Of a stretch of 64,000 nt of DNA, positions 19,455-28,819 are shown one piece after another. The stretch's first letter is position 1; each line of letters starts with the position of its first letter. Under the pieces are notes generated by a model. It was not told the origin of the DNA. It did no database searches and saw nothing but the letters and a program-made list of their open reading frames with translations. The DNA comes from Giardia muris (lineage: Eukaryota > Fornicata > Diplomonadida > Hexamitidae). Both the position numbers and the translations under genes were made by a program. The stretch lies in the NCBI GenBank assembly GCA_006247105.1, contig CM016926.1, positions 1,488,001-1,552,000 on the forward strand, read 5' to 3'.

Positions 19455-21692
19455 TCACAAGTCCATCAAGCTAGCCGTCAGGGCGTCGATAGCACTCTGG
19501 TCGGCCACGAGACGGCGGCGCGAGGCCGTGGGGTCGTCGCCCTGCGGATCGCGGAAGACCAGCGATGCCGTAGTGTCTGCAAAGAAGAGCGTGTCGACGT
19601 CCCGAATCACGTCGCTCTCGATGAGAAACTGCTGTAGTGCGGTCAGGTGGTCAGGGGCAACCGCGCTCAGCCCTGACAGGACGGCGTCGAGGCTCTTAGG
19701 TAAGGGCTTGGCCATTTCATCATGCATATGGCTTCGAAGTGAGAGGTAACGCTTCGTGCTGGCGTACAGGTCAAAATCGCTGATATTGAGGGCTAGGCGG
19801 TACGAATACCGGAGATATTCTTTCAAATAGGTTTCGAGCGAGGTGCTCCGTCGCTGGGTGGCTGGGACCTGCGATTCATCGTCACTATCGTCTGCAGCGT
19901 CGAGCCCATTGAGAAGGACCAGGCGTATGACGTCAATAAGCCCGTAGTCCTCGAAAACTCGCGAGACAAGGGTCTCGTCGCAGAAGCTGTACGCCAATAG
20001 AACCTTCAAGACCCGAAATGTGTAGAAGTGGAGGACGGTGGCCTCACGGTACTGGAAGGATAGCTCAAGGAGGAGCTTCGGGATCTCTGTTTCCTTGATG
20101 GCCCGGATCACGTCAAACCCACTGATAGACAGGAATACTCGCCCATCAATGAAAGTCGTATCTTCAACAGAGATATCGGAGGGTCCTCCAATCCCCGCCA
20201 GGCCCGTCTCGGCGAGGTCTGCAAACTGACTACCATCCAGGGTCAAAAACCCATCCGAGACGAGACTGAGCCCATTATACTCGGAAATAGGGCCACACCC
20301 CCGCTCCACCTCGTAGACTTGCGCCCGAACTGAGGCTGGGATAGAACAAAGACGTGCCACAGTGCGAGCGTATGTAAACAAGGAGAGCAGGTGTGAACGC
20401 CATCCACGCTGCCCCCCCTCACCCCGTAACACCTCCTGAAGGTTACGGATCCGTTGTGCAAGCTGGGGAAGGAAAGAGAGATGTCTATGACATATTTCCT
20501 GGTACTTGTCTGCAAACTTCGCCTCTTGCAGGACTAGAATGGTCTTCGAGTCCTTTTCCTGATCGAGTGTGCAGAGGGCGTCCTCCGCCGCTGCTTCAAG
20601 CAGGGCCGTCGGTAGAATGTCTATGGTCGGCACCGAATCCAGTCCAGGGACCGTCGTGCTATCGCTCAGCGCCTGTAGCCGGAGCTGTGTGATCACATGC
20701 TGCTTACAGGCGAGGGAGGCCTTGACGACACGCGAAATGCTAAGGCCTACCACCGCAAGATACAACTCTCCGAGCTGAGCGAGCTGGAGAATGCCGAGAT
20801 TGGCCCGTCCCGTGAAGCAGTTGGTCACCTGAACCAGAGCCTCATCAAGAAGGATGGTCCGTGGGAGGGCTATGGTGCCGGAGACTAAGGTCTTAAGGAT
20901 GTAATTAGCAGAGGAGAAGGCGCAGTCCAAGGGGAGGCGGTCGTGATACGGATCGCAAAGGATCGCCACCAGCTGTGGGACCGCCTGGATCTGTGCGAGA
21001 TAACTGAGAAACCGCTCCTCAAAGTCTGGATTACGGACTCGCCGAAGCGTCACGAACGTCACCATGTCTTCGATGGAACTATGGAGCGCGACGGCTCGCA
21101 ACCTCCTTTTCAGAGCGTCGTTACAGTTCATGAATAGCGAAAATAGCCTAGTGTGACGCTCATCGTTCTGGCAAACAGACTTCAGTATCTGTGCCAGACG
21201 ATGTAATCGTCGGTATGCTTTCGCGGGGCTGCAATCCTGGTGAATCATCGTGGGGAGCTCAGTGAAGTATAGAAGATGCTCTACCATCTCCTCCGTCAAA
21301 TAATGCTCGATAAGGTTTGTCGCACTCTCACATGCGGCAAAGAGGCTGATCACGGTGTCAGCCACCTCCTCCTCTGCTCTAGCTGCGGCAACAATATCTC
21401 TGTCCTGACGAATCTTCTCTGCCAATGGGGTGACGAGGGTCAGGTCGTGAGGGGAGGGTCCAAAGACCAGGCGTGTAAGCCGAATCAGGGTCTCGGCCTT
21501 CTGCAAGAATGACAAGAGGGTCGCGTTCTCGTCTCGGATCTCGGAGAGGAAGGTCGGCTCCATGACTGTCCGCGCCACGTCTCCGGCCTCCGCATAGTCG
21601 CGTGCCGTCTTCGGGACCTCCATGCCGTGCCAAACCGACCAGTACACCTGCTGGCAACCCAGGCACGTGCGGTCCCGACTCTCGAAGTGCAT
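19455..21692 (-). CDS. SAPS-like (PP6 regulatory subunit) helical-repeat protein
   Basis: A 745-residue all-helical protein. GCQQVYWSVWHGM near the N terminus is followed by an acidic helix, then FLSEIRDENATLLSFLQK (about 50-67) and repeats such as ATNLIEHYLTEEMVEHLL and CNDALKRRLRAVALHSSIEDM. This order (L-L-x-E-x-x-x-L-x-F-L, then short helical repeats with isolated I-x-D-M/L-L motifs) resembles SAPS proteins, which hold PP6/Sit4-type phosphatases. The family call is inference. The start is set to the ATG at 21692, directly after ACAAAAA; the open frame runs 27 codons further upstream into the previous gene. Only 7 bp separate this ATG from the stop of the upstream gene, which looks like its paralogue. 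Confidence 0.65.
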   Translation of the reverse strand: MHFESRDRTCLGCQQVYWSVWHGMEVPKTARDYAEAGDVARTVMEPTFLSEIRDENATLLSFLQKAETLIRLTRLVFGPSPHDLTLVTPLAEKIRQDRDIVAAARAEEEVADTVISLFAACESATNLIEHYLTEEMVEHLLYFTELPTMIHQDCSPAKAYRRLHRLAQILKSVCQNDERHTRLFSLFMNCNDALKRRLRAVALHSSIEDMVTFVTLRRVRNPDFEERFLSYLAQIQAVPQLVAILCDPYHDRLPLDCAFSSANYILKTLVSGTIALPRTILLDEALVQVTNCFTGRANLGILQLAQLGELYLAVVGLSISRVVKASLACKQHVITQLRLQALSDSTTVPGLDSVPTIDILPTALLEAAAEDALCTLDQEKDSKTILVLQEAKFADKYQEICHRHLSFLPQLAQRIRNLQEVLRGEGGQRGWRSHLLSLFTYARTVARLCSIPASVRAQVYEVERGCGPISEYNGLSLVSDGFLTLDGSQFADLAETGLAGIGGPSDISVEDTTFIDGRVFLSISGFDVIRAIKETEIPKLLLELSFQYREATVLHFYTFRVLKVLLAYSFCDETLVSRVFEDYGLIDVIRLVLLNGLDAADDSDDESQVPATQRRSTSLETYLKEYLRYSYRLALNISDFDLYASTKRYLSLRSHMHDEMAKPLPKSLDAVLSGLSAVAPDHLTALQQFLIESDVIRDVDTLFFADTTASLVFRDPQGDDPTASRRRLVADQSAIDALTASLMDL

Positions 21693-21699
21693 TTTTTGT

Positions 21700-24600
21700 T
21701 CACAGGGTCTCATCACAGATAACTTTGAATACATCGCCTGAGGACTCGTCCTGCCCGATCCGCATCTCAACAAGTGAACTCGTGCTCGAGCTGGTCAGTC
21801 CCGTCTCGACACTTCCGAAGGAGGGGCGGGACCGTGTCCCTAGGACGTCGAAGCCTGACACGTTCTGGACGGGAACGCCTTCTGCTGACAAGCGGGCACG
21901 GCTCTGAGCCGACCGTGGAGGCCTGGATGGCTGCGTCCACCGCCGAGCCGTGGAGGACTTCCGCATCGCGTTCGTCACGCTTTTAAGGTAAGCGGCTTTA
22001 TTATTCGCTGCTAGGTAGTCGTTGCGGCGTCTGACCTTCTCTTGAAAGGCCTCGAAGTTGTCACTGAATGCCGTAGGCATCTGCGGGCCACAGAGGTACA
22101 CATCGTTGAGCATCTGACACTCTCCTGAAGCACTTAATGTCTGGAACAGAAGGTTCTTCGCCTTGGTTAGCTGAGCATCGTAATACTCGCGCAGCTTCTG
22201 GATCGTCCGAGGGATGATCAATGCTTTTGGCTGAGCAATTGTTGATGTTTCAAAGGTTACTACGGAATCGGTTGGGACTGTGAGACTTAATCCTAGGCCA
22301 CGCCCCTTCGCGCGTGGTTTTGGACTCGTAATCCCCTTCTTCGATGCTGGCTGAGACGGGATAAAGACGGAACTCGTTTGTAAGGTAGAGGCCGATTGAT
22401 CCCAGACCGAAGAGCGCACAACGAAGTCCATGTCGTGTGTACTGAATAGCTTCTGCGCCTTTGCATTGGACGAACGGATGGCAGGAGTGGGTGGTGGGAG
22501 TGTCGACATCTCCTGTTCTGTAAGGATACCGAGCCGAGTAGCTAACCGTTCAATCTTAGAATACCGACTTCGGAAATAGTCCTCGTCATGCACGTCCGCG
22601 CACCGTCGTAGCCATGCGAAGATGAAAGCACGGACAAAGGCTGGAAATGACGAGTGTCTGAAGGTGCGCTTGGACATCATCGCTAGTGCTGCGTACACAC
22701 TACTATTACTGGCACGAAGGATGCCCAAAAGAGCCGGCGAGATTTCTGGATATAAGGGCATGAGCTCCAATGACATCATGTGTAGGCGAAACACTAGGAA
22801 GTTGAGATACGAAGAATCGCGGTAAACGGGGGTAAACTGATCAAGCATTTCCCAGAATCTGGGCGTCAATAGGATTCGTGTGCAGAAATATGTGATGGAA
22901 TGAGGAATACGAGTTCCGGACGTAATTGACCCATTTGTCTCCGAATCCATGATGGTGAGACGACTCAGAGGAATATGCTCCGGCCTACTACAGGTGACGT
23001 GGCCTGATGCTGGTAAAGACGCCGTATATTCATACCCAGCTAGTTGATCCGATTGATACAGAGCATTGTACACGTTTCGGGGAGTAAAACTGGTGTCTTT
23101 TCCTGCAAGCCAGATGCATAGGTCTCCTGGTATGGAGAAGATCCGTGCGATTATCTCCAGACGGAAAAGAAATAATAAAGGAAGTGGCCGTGGGGACTTC
23201 TCCTCGTAAAAGCGGCAAGTGCGCTCAAAAACCTCCCGAGAGTATGGTGACTGGACAATATCAACAGAAAAGCTCATTGACATGTTCTTATGACTCCAAA
23301 TCGGCTTGATATGCTCCAAACCCTTCTGGTCCGAGGAACCACGAGGCCTACGCCTTGGCTTCTGGGACGAGAGAGTCCGAAGGTTGGAGGCGAATGATTG
23401 CAAGGGTGCAGGCTGTAGATCTGAGGTGTGTTGTGCATTGCCTGATAACTCCTCATGAGTAAGATTATTCTCCGACGCAGAGGCAATACAATGCCATTGG
23501 GACTCACCTCGCCCCATGCTATTAGAACTACTATCGTCTTGAGGAGCTTGATAGTACCCTTGGACATACTCCATGTGTATTCCAGTAACATAGTCGATGA
23601 ATTTGCGATTGGTTTCACCGAAACAAGCTTCCACTTCTTCCAAGATCCTCGTATATGGAAGGTCCAGCTCCTCCAGACTATGTCGATCCGGGTCACAAGA
23701 AGGCACGAGCGCCAAAGCCTTCCGAACCTCATTCGTGGCGAAGTCCCCCCGTTCCAAAGATTCTGGAACCATAATCAAATTAACGCTGGTGAGGTGCTTG
23801 ATATGCAACAACAAGAGAATTCGGACAAAACAGTCCCCGATGTCCCGGAATAGGCTATAATGTACGTGCCCTGCAACCAGGGTTAGGGTATCGATGAAAA
23901 GGAAGCGTGCCAGCTTCGGACATAGTGCAAAGAGCTCATCCGCGAAAAGAACCGTTTTCTCCTCCAGGACAAGGCTAGCTAGCTCCGTTGTGAGTCGCAC
24001 AAGGCTCCCAAGGCAAGCGATATTGACGTCCTGAGAGAGTGTGAGCATGCTCACAATGGTCTCAGTGATGTGGAAGCGTGTAAAGAAAATACTCACAGCT
24101 GAGCCTGGAATGTGCGTCATTGAGCCACAGGTGACAAGCACCGCTTCCAGCGCCTCCATCAATGCCCCATTATCCGCGTGAGAGAGCCAAACTCGGAGCG
24201 CTCTGTCTGAAAGGGCGTTCAAAGTCTGTATGATATTTGCTCGCCGATCGGTGGCGTAGATGATGGATCGGAGAAGTAATCGCAGGCACCAGCAGGTGAA
24301 TTCGTCTCGCGGGGCACGTGGGAGCGCTAGAAACCATGCATTCAAGAGCTTTCCAAACGTCAAGGACTGGGCCCAGACACCAAGTACTCGTGTCTTCTGC
24401 TGGAGAGTGCTAAATGTATCTGCAAGAAGCTCCTCGTCTTCCCTGGTGAAATATATAAGGGAAGATGCAGAACTTGCACTCATTCCTGGTTTGATCGATA
24501 TGGGGAGGTGGAGCATAGAGCGCAGCATAGCACCCATTCCTTTGTCAGTCAGTAAGTACTCCGTGAGCGCACCAACTTCCGCGTCGAGAGATTGTATCCC

Positions 24601-24744
24601 ACAAGAGTGTGTCAACGCCCCCCGTAGGTCATTCGCCCCGAGAAACTTCTCTATCTCATCTCCACCGGTCTGGAGTGGTCCATTCCAATAGACCTTCTGC
24701 AGACCTATGGATGACTCGTCGCGAGGTAATACAGCTGCATACAT
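21700..24744 (-). CDS. large SAPS-like helical-repeat protein, probable paralogue of the next gene
   Basis: A 1014-residue, mostly helical protein. It opens with IGLQKVYWNGPLQTGG, followed by EKFLGANDLRGAL and ALTEYLLTDKGMGAMLRSML, the same order as the downstream neighbour (GCQQVYW, then AEAGDVARTVM and LLSFLQK). This suggests an old tandem duplication. Residues about 400-460 and 770-830 are Ser/Thr/Pro-rich and probably disordered (EELSGNAQHTSDLQPAPLQS; SSVFIPSQPASKKG). The C terminus is basic and Arg/Ser-rich. Two ATGs are available, 24753 and 24744; the second follows TTTAAA directly and is preferred. The stop TGA at 21700-21702 lies 7 bp from the next ATG. The SAPS/PP6 link is inferred and could be wrong. 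Confidence 0.6.
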   Translation of the reverse strand: MYAAVLPRDESSIGLQKVYWNGPLQTGGDEIEKFLGANDLRGALTHSCGIQSLDAEVGALTEYLLTDKGMGAMLRSMLHLPISIKPGMSASSASSLIYFTREDEELLADTFSTLQQKTRVLGVWAQSLTFGKLLNAWFLALPRAPRDEFTCWCLRLLLRSIIYATDRRANIIQTLNALSDRALRVWLSHADNGALMEALEAVLVTCGSMTHIPGSAVSIFFTRFHITETIVSMLTLSQDVNIACLGSLVRLTTELASLVLEEKTVLFADELFALCPKLARFLFIDTLTLVAGHVHYSLFRDIGDCFVRILLLLHIKHLTSVNLIMVPESLERGDFATNEVRKALALVPSCDPDRHSLEELDLPYTRILEEVEACFGETNRKFIDYVTGIHMEYVQGYYQAPQDDSSSNSMGRGESQWHCIASASENNLTHEELSGNAQHTSDLQPAPLQSFASNLRTLSSQKPRRRPRGSSDQKGLEHIKPIWSHKNMSMSFSVDIVQSPYSREVFERTCRFYEEKSPRPLPLLFLFRLEIIARIFSIPGDLCIWLAGKDTSFTPRNVYNALYQSDQLAGYEYTASLPASGHVTCSRPEHIPLSRLTIMDSETNGSITSGTRIPHSITYFCTRILLTPRFWEMLDQFTPVYRDSSYLNFLVFRLHMMSLELMPLYPEISPALLGILRASNSSVYAALAMMSKRTFRHSSFPAFVRAFIFAWLRRCADVHDEDYFRSRYSKIERLATRLGILTEQEMSTLPPPTPAIRSSNAKAQKLFSTHDMDFVVRSSVWDQSASTLQTSSVFIPSQPASKKGITSPKPRAKGRGLGLSLTVPTDSVVTFETSTIAQPKALIIPRTIQKLREYYDAQLTKAKNLLFQTLSASGECQMLNDVYLCGPQMPTAFSDNFEAFQEKVRRRNDYLAANNKAAYLKSVTNAMRKSSTARRWTQPSRPPRSAQSRARLSAEGVPVQNVSGFDVLGTRSRPSFGSVETGLTSSSTSSLVEMRIGQDESSGDVFKVICDETL

Positions 24745-24852
24745 TTTAAACATGAGACAAGCAGATCTTCGTCTCTTTTATCCTCCTGATCAGGCCTGTC
24801 CCATCCAATGCTTCCAGTAGGAAAGTAAGACAATACCAGACACACTAGTTGA

Positions 24853-26420
24853 CGCTGAACCAGGAGGGGCAGACGAAGGCACGAGCGCAGTTCAGGTGCT
24901 TCGACTACCTTGCCCTCCTCGCGACGGAGATGGGGAGCGACCCCCTTCGGCTCGGACTCGGCCCCGATAACCGCGATCACTACCTTGGCAACACGCTTCA
25001 GGACACTGAAGCTCTCGATCTCGTCCTTGCGGCAGCAGGAGCGGCCCCCTTCGTTGACGACTCCCAGGCCTCGGACGCCCGGAAGATGGACCTCCACCTC
25101 CCCGAGACACTCGGAAATGCAGACCTAGCTCTCATTCCTGAAGACCCCGCCCGGGCCCATCGGCGCTACCTCCACTACGTCTCTGAGATGCGCCGCCTCA
25201 ACCCCGACACCCTTCATCCGGCCCCCGATGTCGCAGACCCCAGTACGTACTTCCGCATCATCGACAACCTCTTCTCAAACCTGATCTACATCGAGAAGCT
25301 TCCCGACACCCCAAAGCTCGACTGGAACGCCGACCGGTACACCGCGGACTATCATCCGAACCCCCACGAGGTCAAGCTCGTCATCAACCTCGACTCCGAC
25401 GCCCTGACTGCGTACGACAACAACGAGGACCTCCGCTACTCCCGGAACTGGTGCCGGAACGGGGTCTGGTACCTGATCCTGACCGGAATGGTCGTCGGCC
25501 TCAGTCTCCAGATCATCGGCCTCGCCTTCACGTTCTACCTGACGACCATGGGCGCCTCTGCTTCCGAGACGACCAACATGACGACCTTCTTCAACCTGAC
25601 CCAGCTCTTCTTCTCGCCCCTCTGGCTCTGGCTGTCGGAGATCATCGGCAGGAAGCCCATTTACATCATGATGGCGGCGGGCTACAGCTTCATCAACCTG
25701 CTGTTCTCGCTCACGGAGTACATCTTCACAGACCCCGCGAAGAAGATATCCTACGTCCTGGGGATCCGCGCCATCAACGGGATCTTCGCCATTGCGGTCC
25801 CCATGGGCTTCCTCATCGCGTCGGACATCGCCAGCCCGCGCTCTCGTCCCATCGTCCTCATGTGCATCAACATCGCGACCCAGGCCGGTACAGCCATCGC
25901 GTCGATCATCACGGTGACCGTCTTCACGACAGGCCGCTACGACACGGTGACGAATCCGAACGCGGCCCAGGACAGTTACACCCACGCAGGCTTCACGTCG
26001 TTCGCGCTCTCGCTCATCTCGGTCGTCATGACGTGCTTCATGAAGGAGTCGGCGGCAGGGGTCATCGCCCGGAAGACCGCGAAGAAGCTGGGGACGGACG
26101 TGAAGAACATCGGGATCAAGCGGGATCCCTTCTTCAAGACGCTCCGGGAGATGCTGGGGAACAAGCAGCTCGTCCTCCTCTGGTTCGCGTACGTCCTCGC
26201 CCTGATCTGCTGCATGCTTTCTCAGCAGAGTGCGGGGTACATCCTGACGAAGTTCTACGGGTTTCCGGACGGACAGGTCGCGAAGAAGTGGAACGCATAC
26301 CAGACCCTGTCGTCTGTGCTCGTCTCCTGTTTCTTCGTTATCTTTCTGACCCGCAAGCTCACCCAATGGATGGGAGAGGTCCGCTTCATCGTCGTTTGCA
26401 GCCTCTTCTCATTCGTCCCG
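24853..26420 (+). repeat. inverted repeat, copy 1 (MFS segment)
   Basis: A 1,568-bp segment nearly identical to the reverse complement of 55593-57160. I see two single-base differences: GCG/GCT in the AGAAP stretch, and TAT/TAC before HPNPHE. There is no obvious target-site duplication or terminal repeat at either end, so it does not look like a transposon copy. Confidence 0.9.
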
Positions 26421-26444
26421 TCTATGATGAAACAAGTCTATTAA
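24853..26444 (+). pseudogene. truncated MFS transporter copy
   Basis: This is a broken duplicate of the intact MFS gene at 55224-57173. Homology starts two bases before codon 6 of the intact gene, at CGCTGAACC, so the original ATG and first codons are missing; only TTG precedes the frame here. It stops at 26420 after FSFVP, where unrelated DNA adds SMMKQVY and a stop. The last quarter of the transporter (about 130 residues with several membrane helices) is lost. Over 1,568 bp I find two differences from the intact copy, both silent. The reading frame is undamaged, so the event is recent or the copies are homogenised. A product from an internal ATG is possible but would be unlikely to work as a transporter. 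Confidence 0.85.
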
Positions 26445-26660
26445 GAACTTTATTACGGATATGAATAGAGCGTATGAGTATGCTGGTTACATTAATCCTC
26501 AGAGTGAAGTTGAGTTTGATAAAGGAGCTGATCAAACCATAGCAGTGTTAGTATTGAGCAGAGGGCTAGTAAAGGAATGATGGAGACCACATGGGTATGC
26601 ATACATATGCATGGAAAAGGAAGAGAGGAGGGAAGCAAGTCATGAGCATATAAGGAATAA
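26421..26660. other. 240-bp gap beside the duplication breakpoint
   Basis: This stretch is more A/T-rich than its surroundings. It holds a short open frame on the plus strand from the ATG at 26461 to TGA at 26578 (39 codons, MNRAYEYAGYINPQSEVEFD...), open upstream to 26431. It may be a remnant of a gene cut by the duplication or chance. The last bases, AAGGAATAA, form the initiator of the TRAPP gene. Confidence 0.4.
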
Positions 26661-27071
26661 ATGCAGCACCTATACATAGTCAACTCATCTGGATCTCTAG
26701 TTTACCATTACTCGGGGGTAGCAGGATTGACGGAGGACGATAACATTGCGATCGGTTCGACCTTCTTTGGGCTATTTGCTATGGCTAATGAGTGTTCACC
26801 GAAGGGGGCATGCGTTTCTGGTTTAGAGGAGGTCTGCTTCTCGTCTGGGACGATCGTTTGTTTCGAGAGTCGGACTGGACTGAAGTTCATCGCTTCTGCA
26901 GACAAGACCGTTAGTGCACAGCAATTGCGTCGCTTGCTTCGAGCTGTTTACATCGGCTATGCAGACTACGTCCAGAAGAACCCGTACTACTTGCCGGACC
27001 AGCCAATCCGCTTGCCGAAGTTCGAGGAGGCGGTCCACCGAAGCATCAGAAGCATCTTGAGGCCTTCTTGA
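26661..27071 (+). CDS. TRAPPC4: TRAPP complex subunit Trs23 / TRAPPC4
   Basis: A 136-residue longin-type TRAPP subunit, which helps the complex act as a GEF for Ypt1/Rab1 in ER-to-Golgi traffic. YIVNSSGSLVYHY at the N terminus matches the sybindin strand 'VYVVNKAGGLIYQ'. GSTFFGLFAMANECSP is followed by FESRTGLKFIASAD and YADYVQKNPYYLPDQPIR, which parallel 'SMFHSLFAIGSQLSP', 'LTGIKFVVLAD' and 'YSDFALKNPFYSLEMPIR' of human TRAPPC4. It lacks the PDZ-like insert of the animal protein, as in short fungal and protist forms. The ATG follows GGAATAA. It lies 240 bp past the truncated MFS copy and 74 bp before a Myb gene on the same strand. Confidence 0.88.
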   Translation: MQHLYIVNSSGSLVYHYSGVAGLTEDDNIAIGSTFFGLFAMANECSPKGACVSGLEEVCFSSGTIVCFESRTGLKFIASADKTVSAQQLRRLLRAVYIGYADYVQKNPYYLPDQPIRLPKFEEAVHRSIRSILRPS

Positions 27072-27145
27072 ACCGAGTCTTTGATGGAGTGAATAGGTGA
27101 GCGAATGTGTAAAAGCCGTTCTTATCTGTCGAGGAAAAATGATAT

Positions 27146-27931
27146 ATGAATAGACGATGGACAAGAAAGGAGGATGAGGTTCTTAAGAAAGCGGTCTCGA
27201 AGTATGGGCCACATGCCTGGCGGACGATTAGTACTCTTTTCCAAGCCGCGTCCCCTCAGGATTGTGCCGAGAGGTGGCGTACTACACATGCACCAATGGT
27301 CAAAGGTGAGTTCACCTCAAAGGAAGAGGAACGCTTGCTTGAGCTCTACGTCGACCTTAATGGCTCCTGGGATTTGATAGGGAATGTTCTTGGAAGGTCT
27401 GCACGCGACTGTTACAAGCATTATGCCAAGCTTAAGGAGTATCCGATCTCAACCGATGAATCGGATGAGAACTCATTGAAGATAAACAATAGTTCAGGTC
27501 AGATAAGACCACTTGATACCTTGACAAGGTCAGAGAAGAAGCAACAACGGTATCAGAAGACGGAGGAACATAGGATGACGAGTGGCGAGAAGTATATTGA
27601 GCGTGGTCTGAAATCCACTGATAAGAACATAACTGTAAGAAGGATTAATAGAATCGAGATTGAAAGACATGATCGATCACTAAAGCATCGCCTACCTTCT
27701 CGTAAGCGTCTCAAATCTTCTACTAAGAGGCTTGACCACACAACAGAAGGCTTGTTAGAACAGTCAAAGCACTTAACTATTGATGATATTCTTCAAGAAG
27801 TTGGTGCACTTAAACAACCAAATCATCTGAAGAACACACTACGACTTTCCACGACGTCGGTTTCCCCTTCAGCACCAACGCCTATTCGTTCGTTGTATAC
27901 ACTCCTCCATCGTATGATGAGAAGCTTCTAA
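27146..27931 (+). CDS. two-repeat Myb/SANT DNA-binding protein
   Basis: A 261-residue protein with two tandem Myb/SANT repeats. The first, residues 5-48, reads WTRKEDEVLKKAVSKYG...WRTIS...CAERWR; the second, about 53-97, reads FTSKEEERLLELYVDLNGSW...RSARDCYKHY. This is the R2R3 layout of Myb regulators and of the splicing factor CDC5/Cef1. The Q/D-C-x-x-R-W and A-x-x-C-x-x-H-Y endings lean toward the CDC5 style, but the product is far shorter than CDC5. The rest is basic and disordered with many Lys, Arg and Ser. An ATG at 27139 reads into a stop after three codons, so the ATG at 27146 is used. A nuclear role in transcription or splicing is likely; which one is open. Confidence 0.8.
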   Translation: MNRRWTRKEDEVLKKAVSKYGPHAWRTISTLFQAASPQDCAERWRTTHAPMVKGEFTSKEEERLLELYVDLNGSWDLIGNVLGRSARDCYKHYAKLKEYPISTDESDENSLKINNSSGQIRPLDTLTRSEKKQQRYQKTEEHRMTSGEKYIERGLKSTDKNITVRRINRIEIERHDRSLKHRLPSRKRLKSSTKRLDHTTEGLLEQSKHLTIDDILQEVGALKQPNHLKNTLRLSTTSVSPSAPTPIRSLYTLLHRMMRSF

Positions 27932-27970
27932 GGTCTACAAGACTACGAGGAGAGAAAAGAAGTCTTCTTG

Positions 27971-28819
27971 ATGTTAACTCTCCCAATCACGTTGGAGCAT
28001 TATAGATGCCTACTCTTTACAGTACCTTGCTGGGCACTCATCCGTTATGTCATCACAAGCACCATAACACGTCTTTCCATCGTCTATGGGAAGCCTAATA
28101 CGACTGCAAAGAAGATTAGCGAGTCAAGCTTCTACTTCCTGCAATACCTTCTCTTTTACCTTCTTTCCCGTATTCTTATCAAACGTTATCAGATTCAGCC
28201 ATACCACTTCGAGAACTTCTACGCCAATTACCCAGAACGTGACTTCTTTGACCCGGACTTCAATAAGTTCTTCATGCTCGAGTTGACTAGTTACATAGTC
28301 AGTTGTATCTTCATGAGCTTCGAATCACGGCGTGATAACTCCGATTATTACGTAATGCTTCTTCATCATGTGGTGGCCTGTTCCTTGATCATTACGGGAT
28401 ATGGGTATAGACACTTTAATTTTGGCCTCATAGTGGCGAACTTGCATGACGTCTCCGATATCTTTCTTGAGTCATCAAAGGTTATCAACCTAACCGTTGG
28501 AGAGCCTTGGTCCTTGGTCACCTTCGTCTTATTTACAACGTCCTTCTTCGTCGCCCGTATCGTCGTCTTCCCAAGCTATATCATCATCCCGACGATCTTA
28601 GGAAAGTGCGATAGTTGTATCGAGAACCGCTTGGGCCTAGGTCATGACTGTGGGGAAAGCACCCTACACCGCGGAGGCTTCTACGCCATCCTCTCGGGCT
28701 TATACTTAATCGATTGGTACTGGATGATAATGATCTTCCGAATGCTACGTGGGATCTTCAAGCTCGAGGTCCGTGGAGACGTCAGAGATAAGACCGAGGC
28801 CCCCGCCGGCTCCTTCTAG
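27971..28819 (+). CDS. LAG1: ceramide synthase, TLC/Lag1 family
   Basis: A 282-residue multi-pass ER protein that should join a fatty acyl-CoA to a sphingoid base. The Lag1 motif is clear: MLLHHVVACSLIITGYGY (residues about 125-142) followed by ANLHDVSDIFLESSKVI (about 155-171), which hold the conserved HH and HD...D...E residues of the active site. KKISESSFYFLQYL precedes it as in other Lag1 proteins. Hydrophobic stretches near 10-35, 55-70, 98-115, 128-145, 185-215 and 240-260 are likely membrane segments. The ATG at 27971 follows TCTTCTTG, with AAAAG a few bases upstream. The stop TAG overlaps the stop of the convergent zinc-finger gene in the palindrome CTAG. Confidence 0.9.
   Translation: MLTLPITLEHYRCLLFTVPCWALIRYVITSTITRLSIVYGKPNTTAKKISESSFYFLQYLLFYLLSRILIKRYQIQPYHFENFYANYPERDFFDPDFNKFFMLELTSYIVSCIFMSFESRRDNSDYYVMLLHHVVACSLIITGYGYRHFNFGLIVANLHDVSDIFLESSKVINLTVGEPWSLVTFVLFTTSFFVARIVVFPSYIIIPTILGKCDSCIENRLGLGHDCGESTLHRGGFYAILSGLYLIDWYWMIMIFRMLRGIFKLEVRGDVRDKTEAPAGSF

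Noticed and set aside
25275..26366. 363-codon frame antisense to the MFS segment, repeated at 55647-56738
   Set aside because: It is Arg/Asp/Glu-rich shadow sequence caused by GC-rich third positions; its duplication only mirrors the MFS repeat.
24853..26420. Insertion sequence or retroelement
   Set aside because: No terminal repeats, no target duplication, no transposase or reverse transcriptase; the content is a host transporter gene.
26421..26540. Box C/D snoRNA (ATGATGA near 26424, CTGA near 26528)
   Set aside because: The boxes are too far apart, have no closing stem, and ATGATGA is too common to count.
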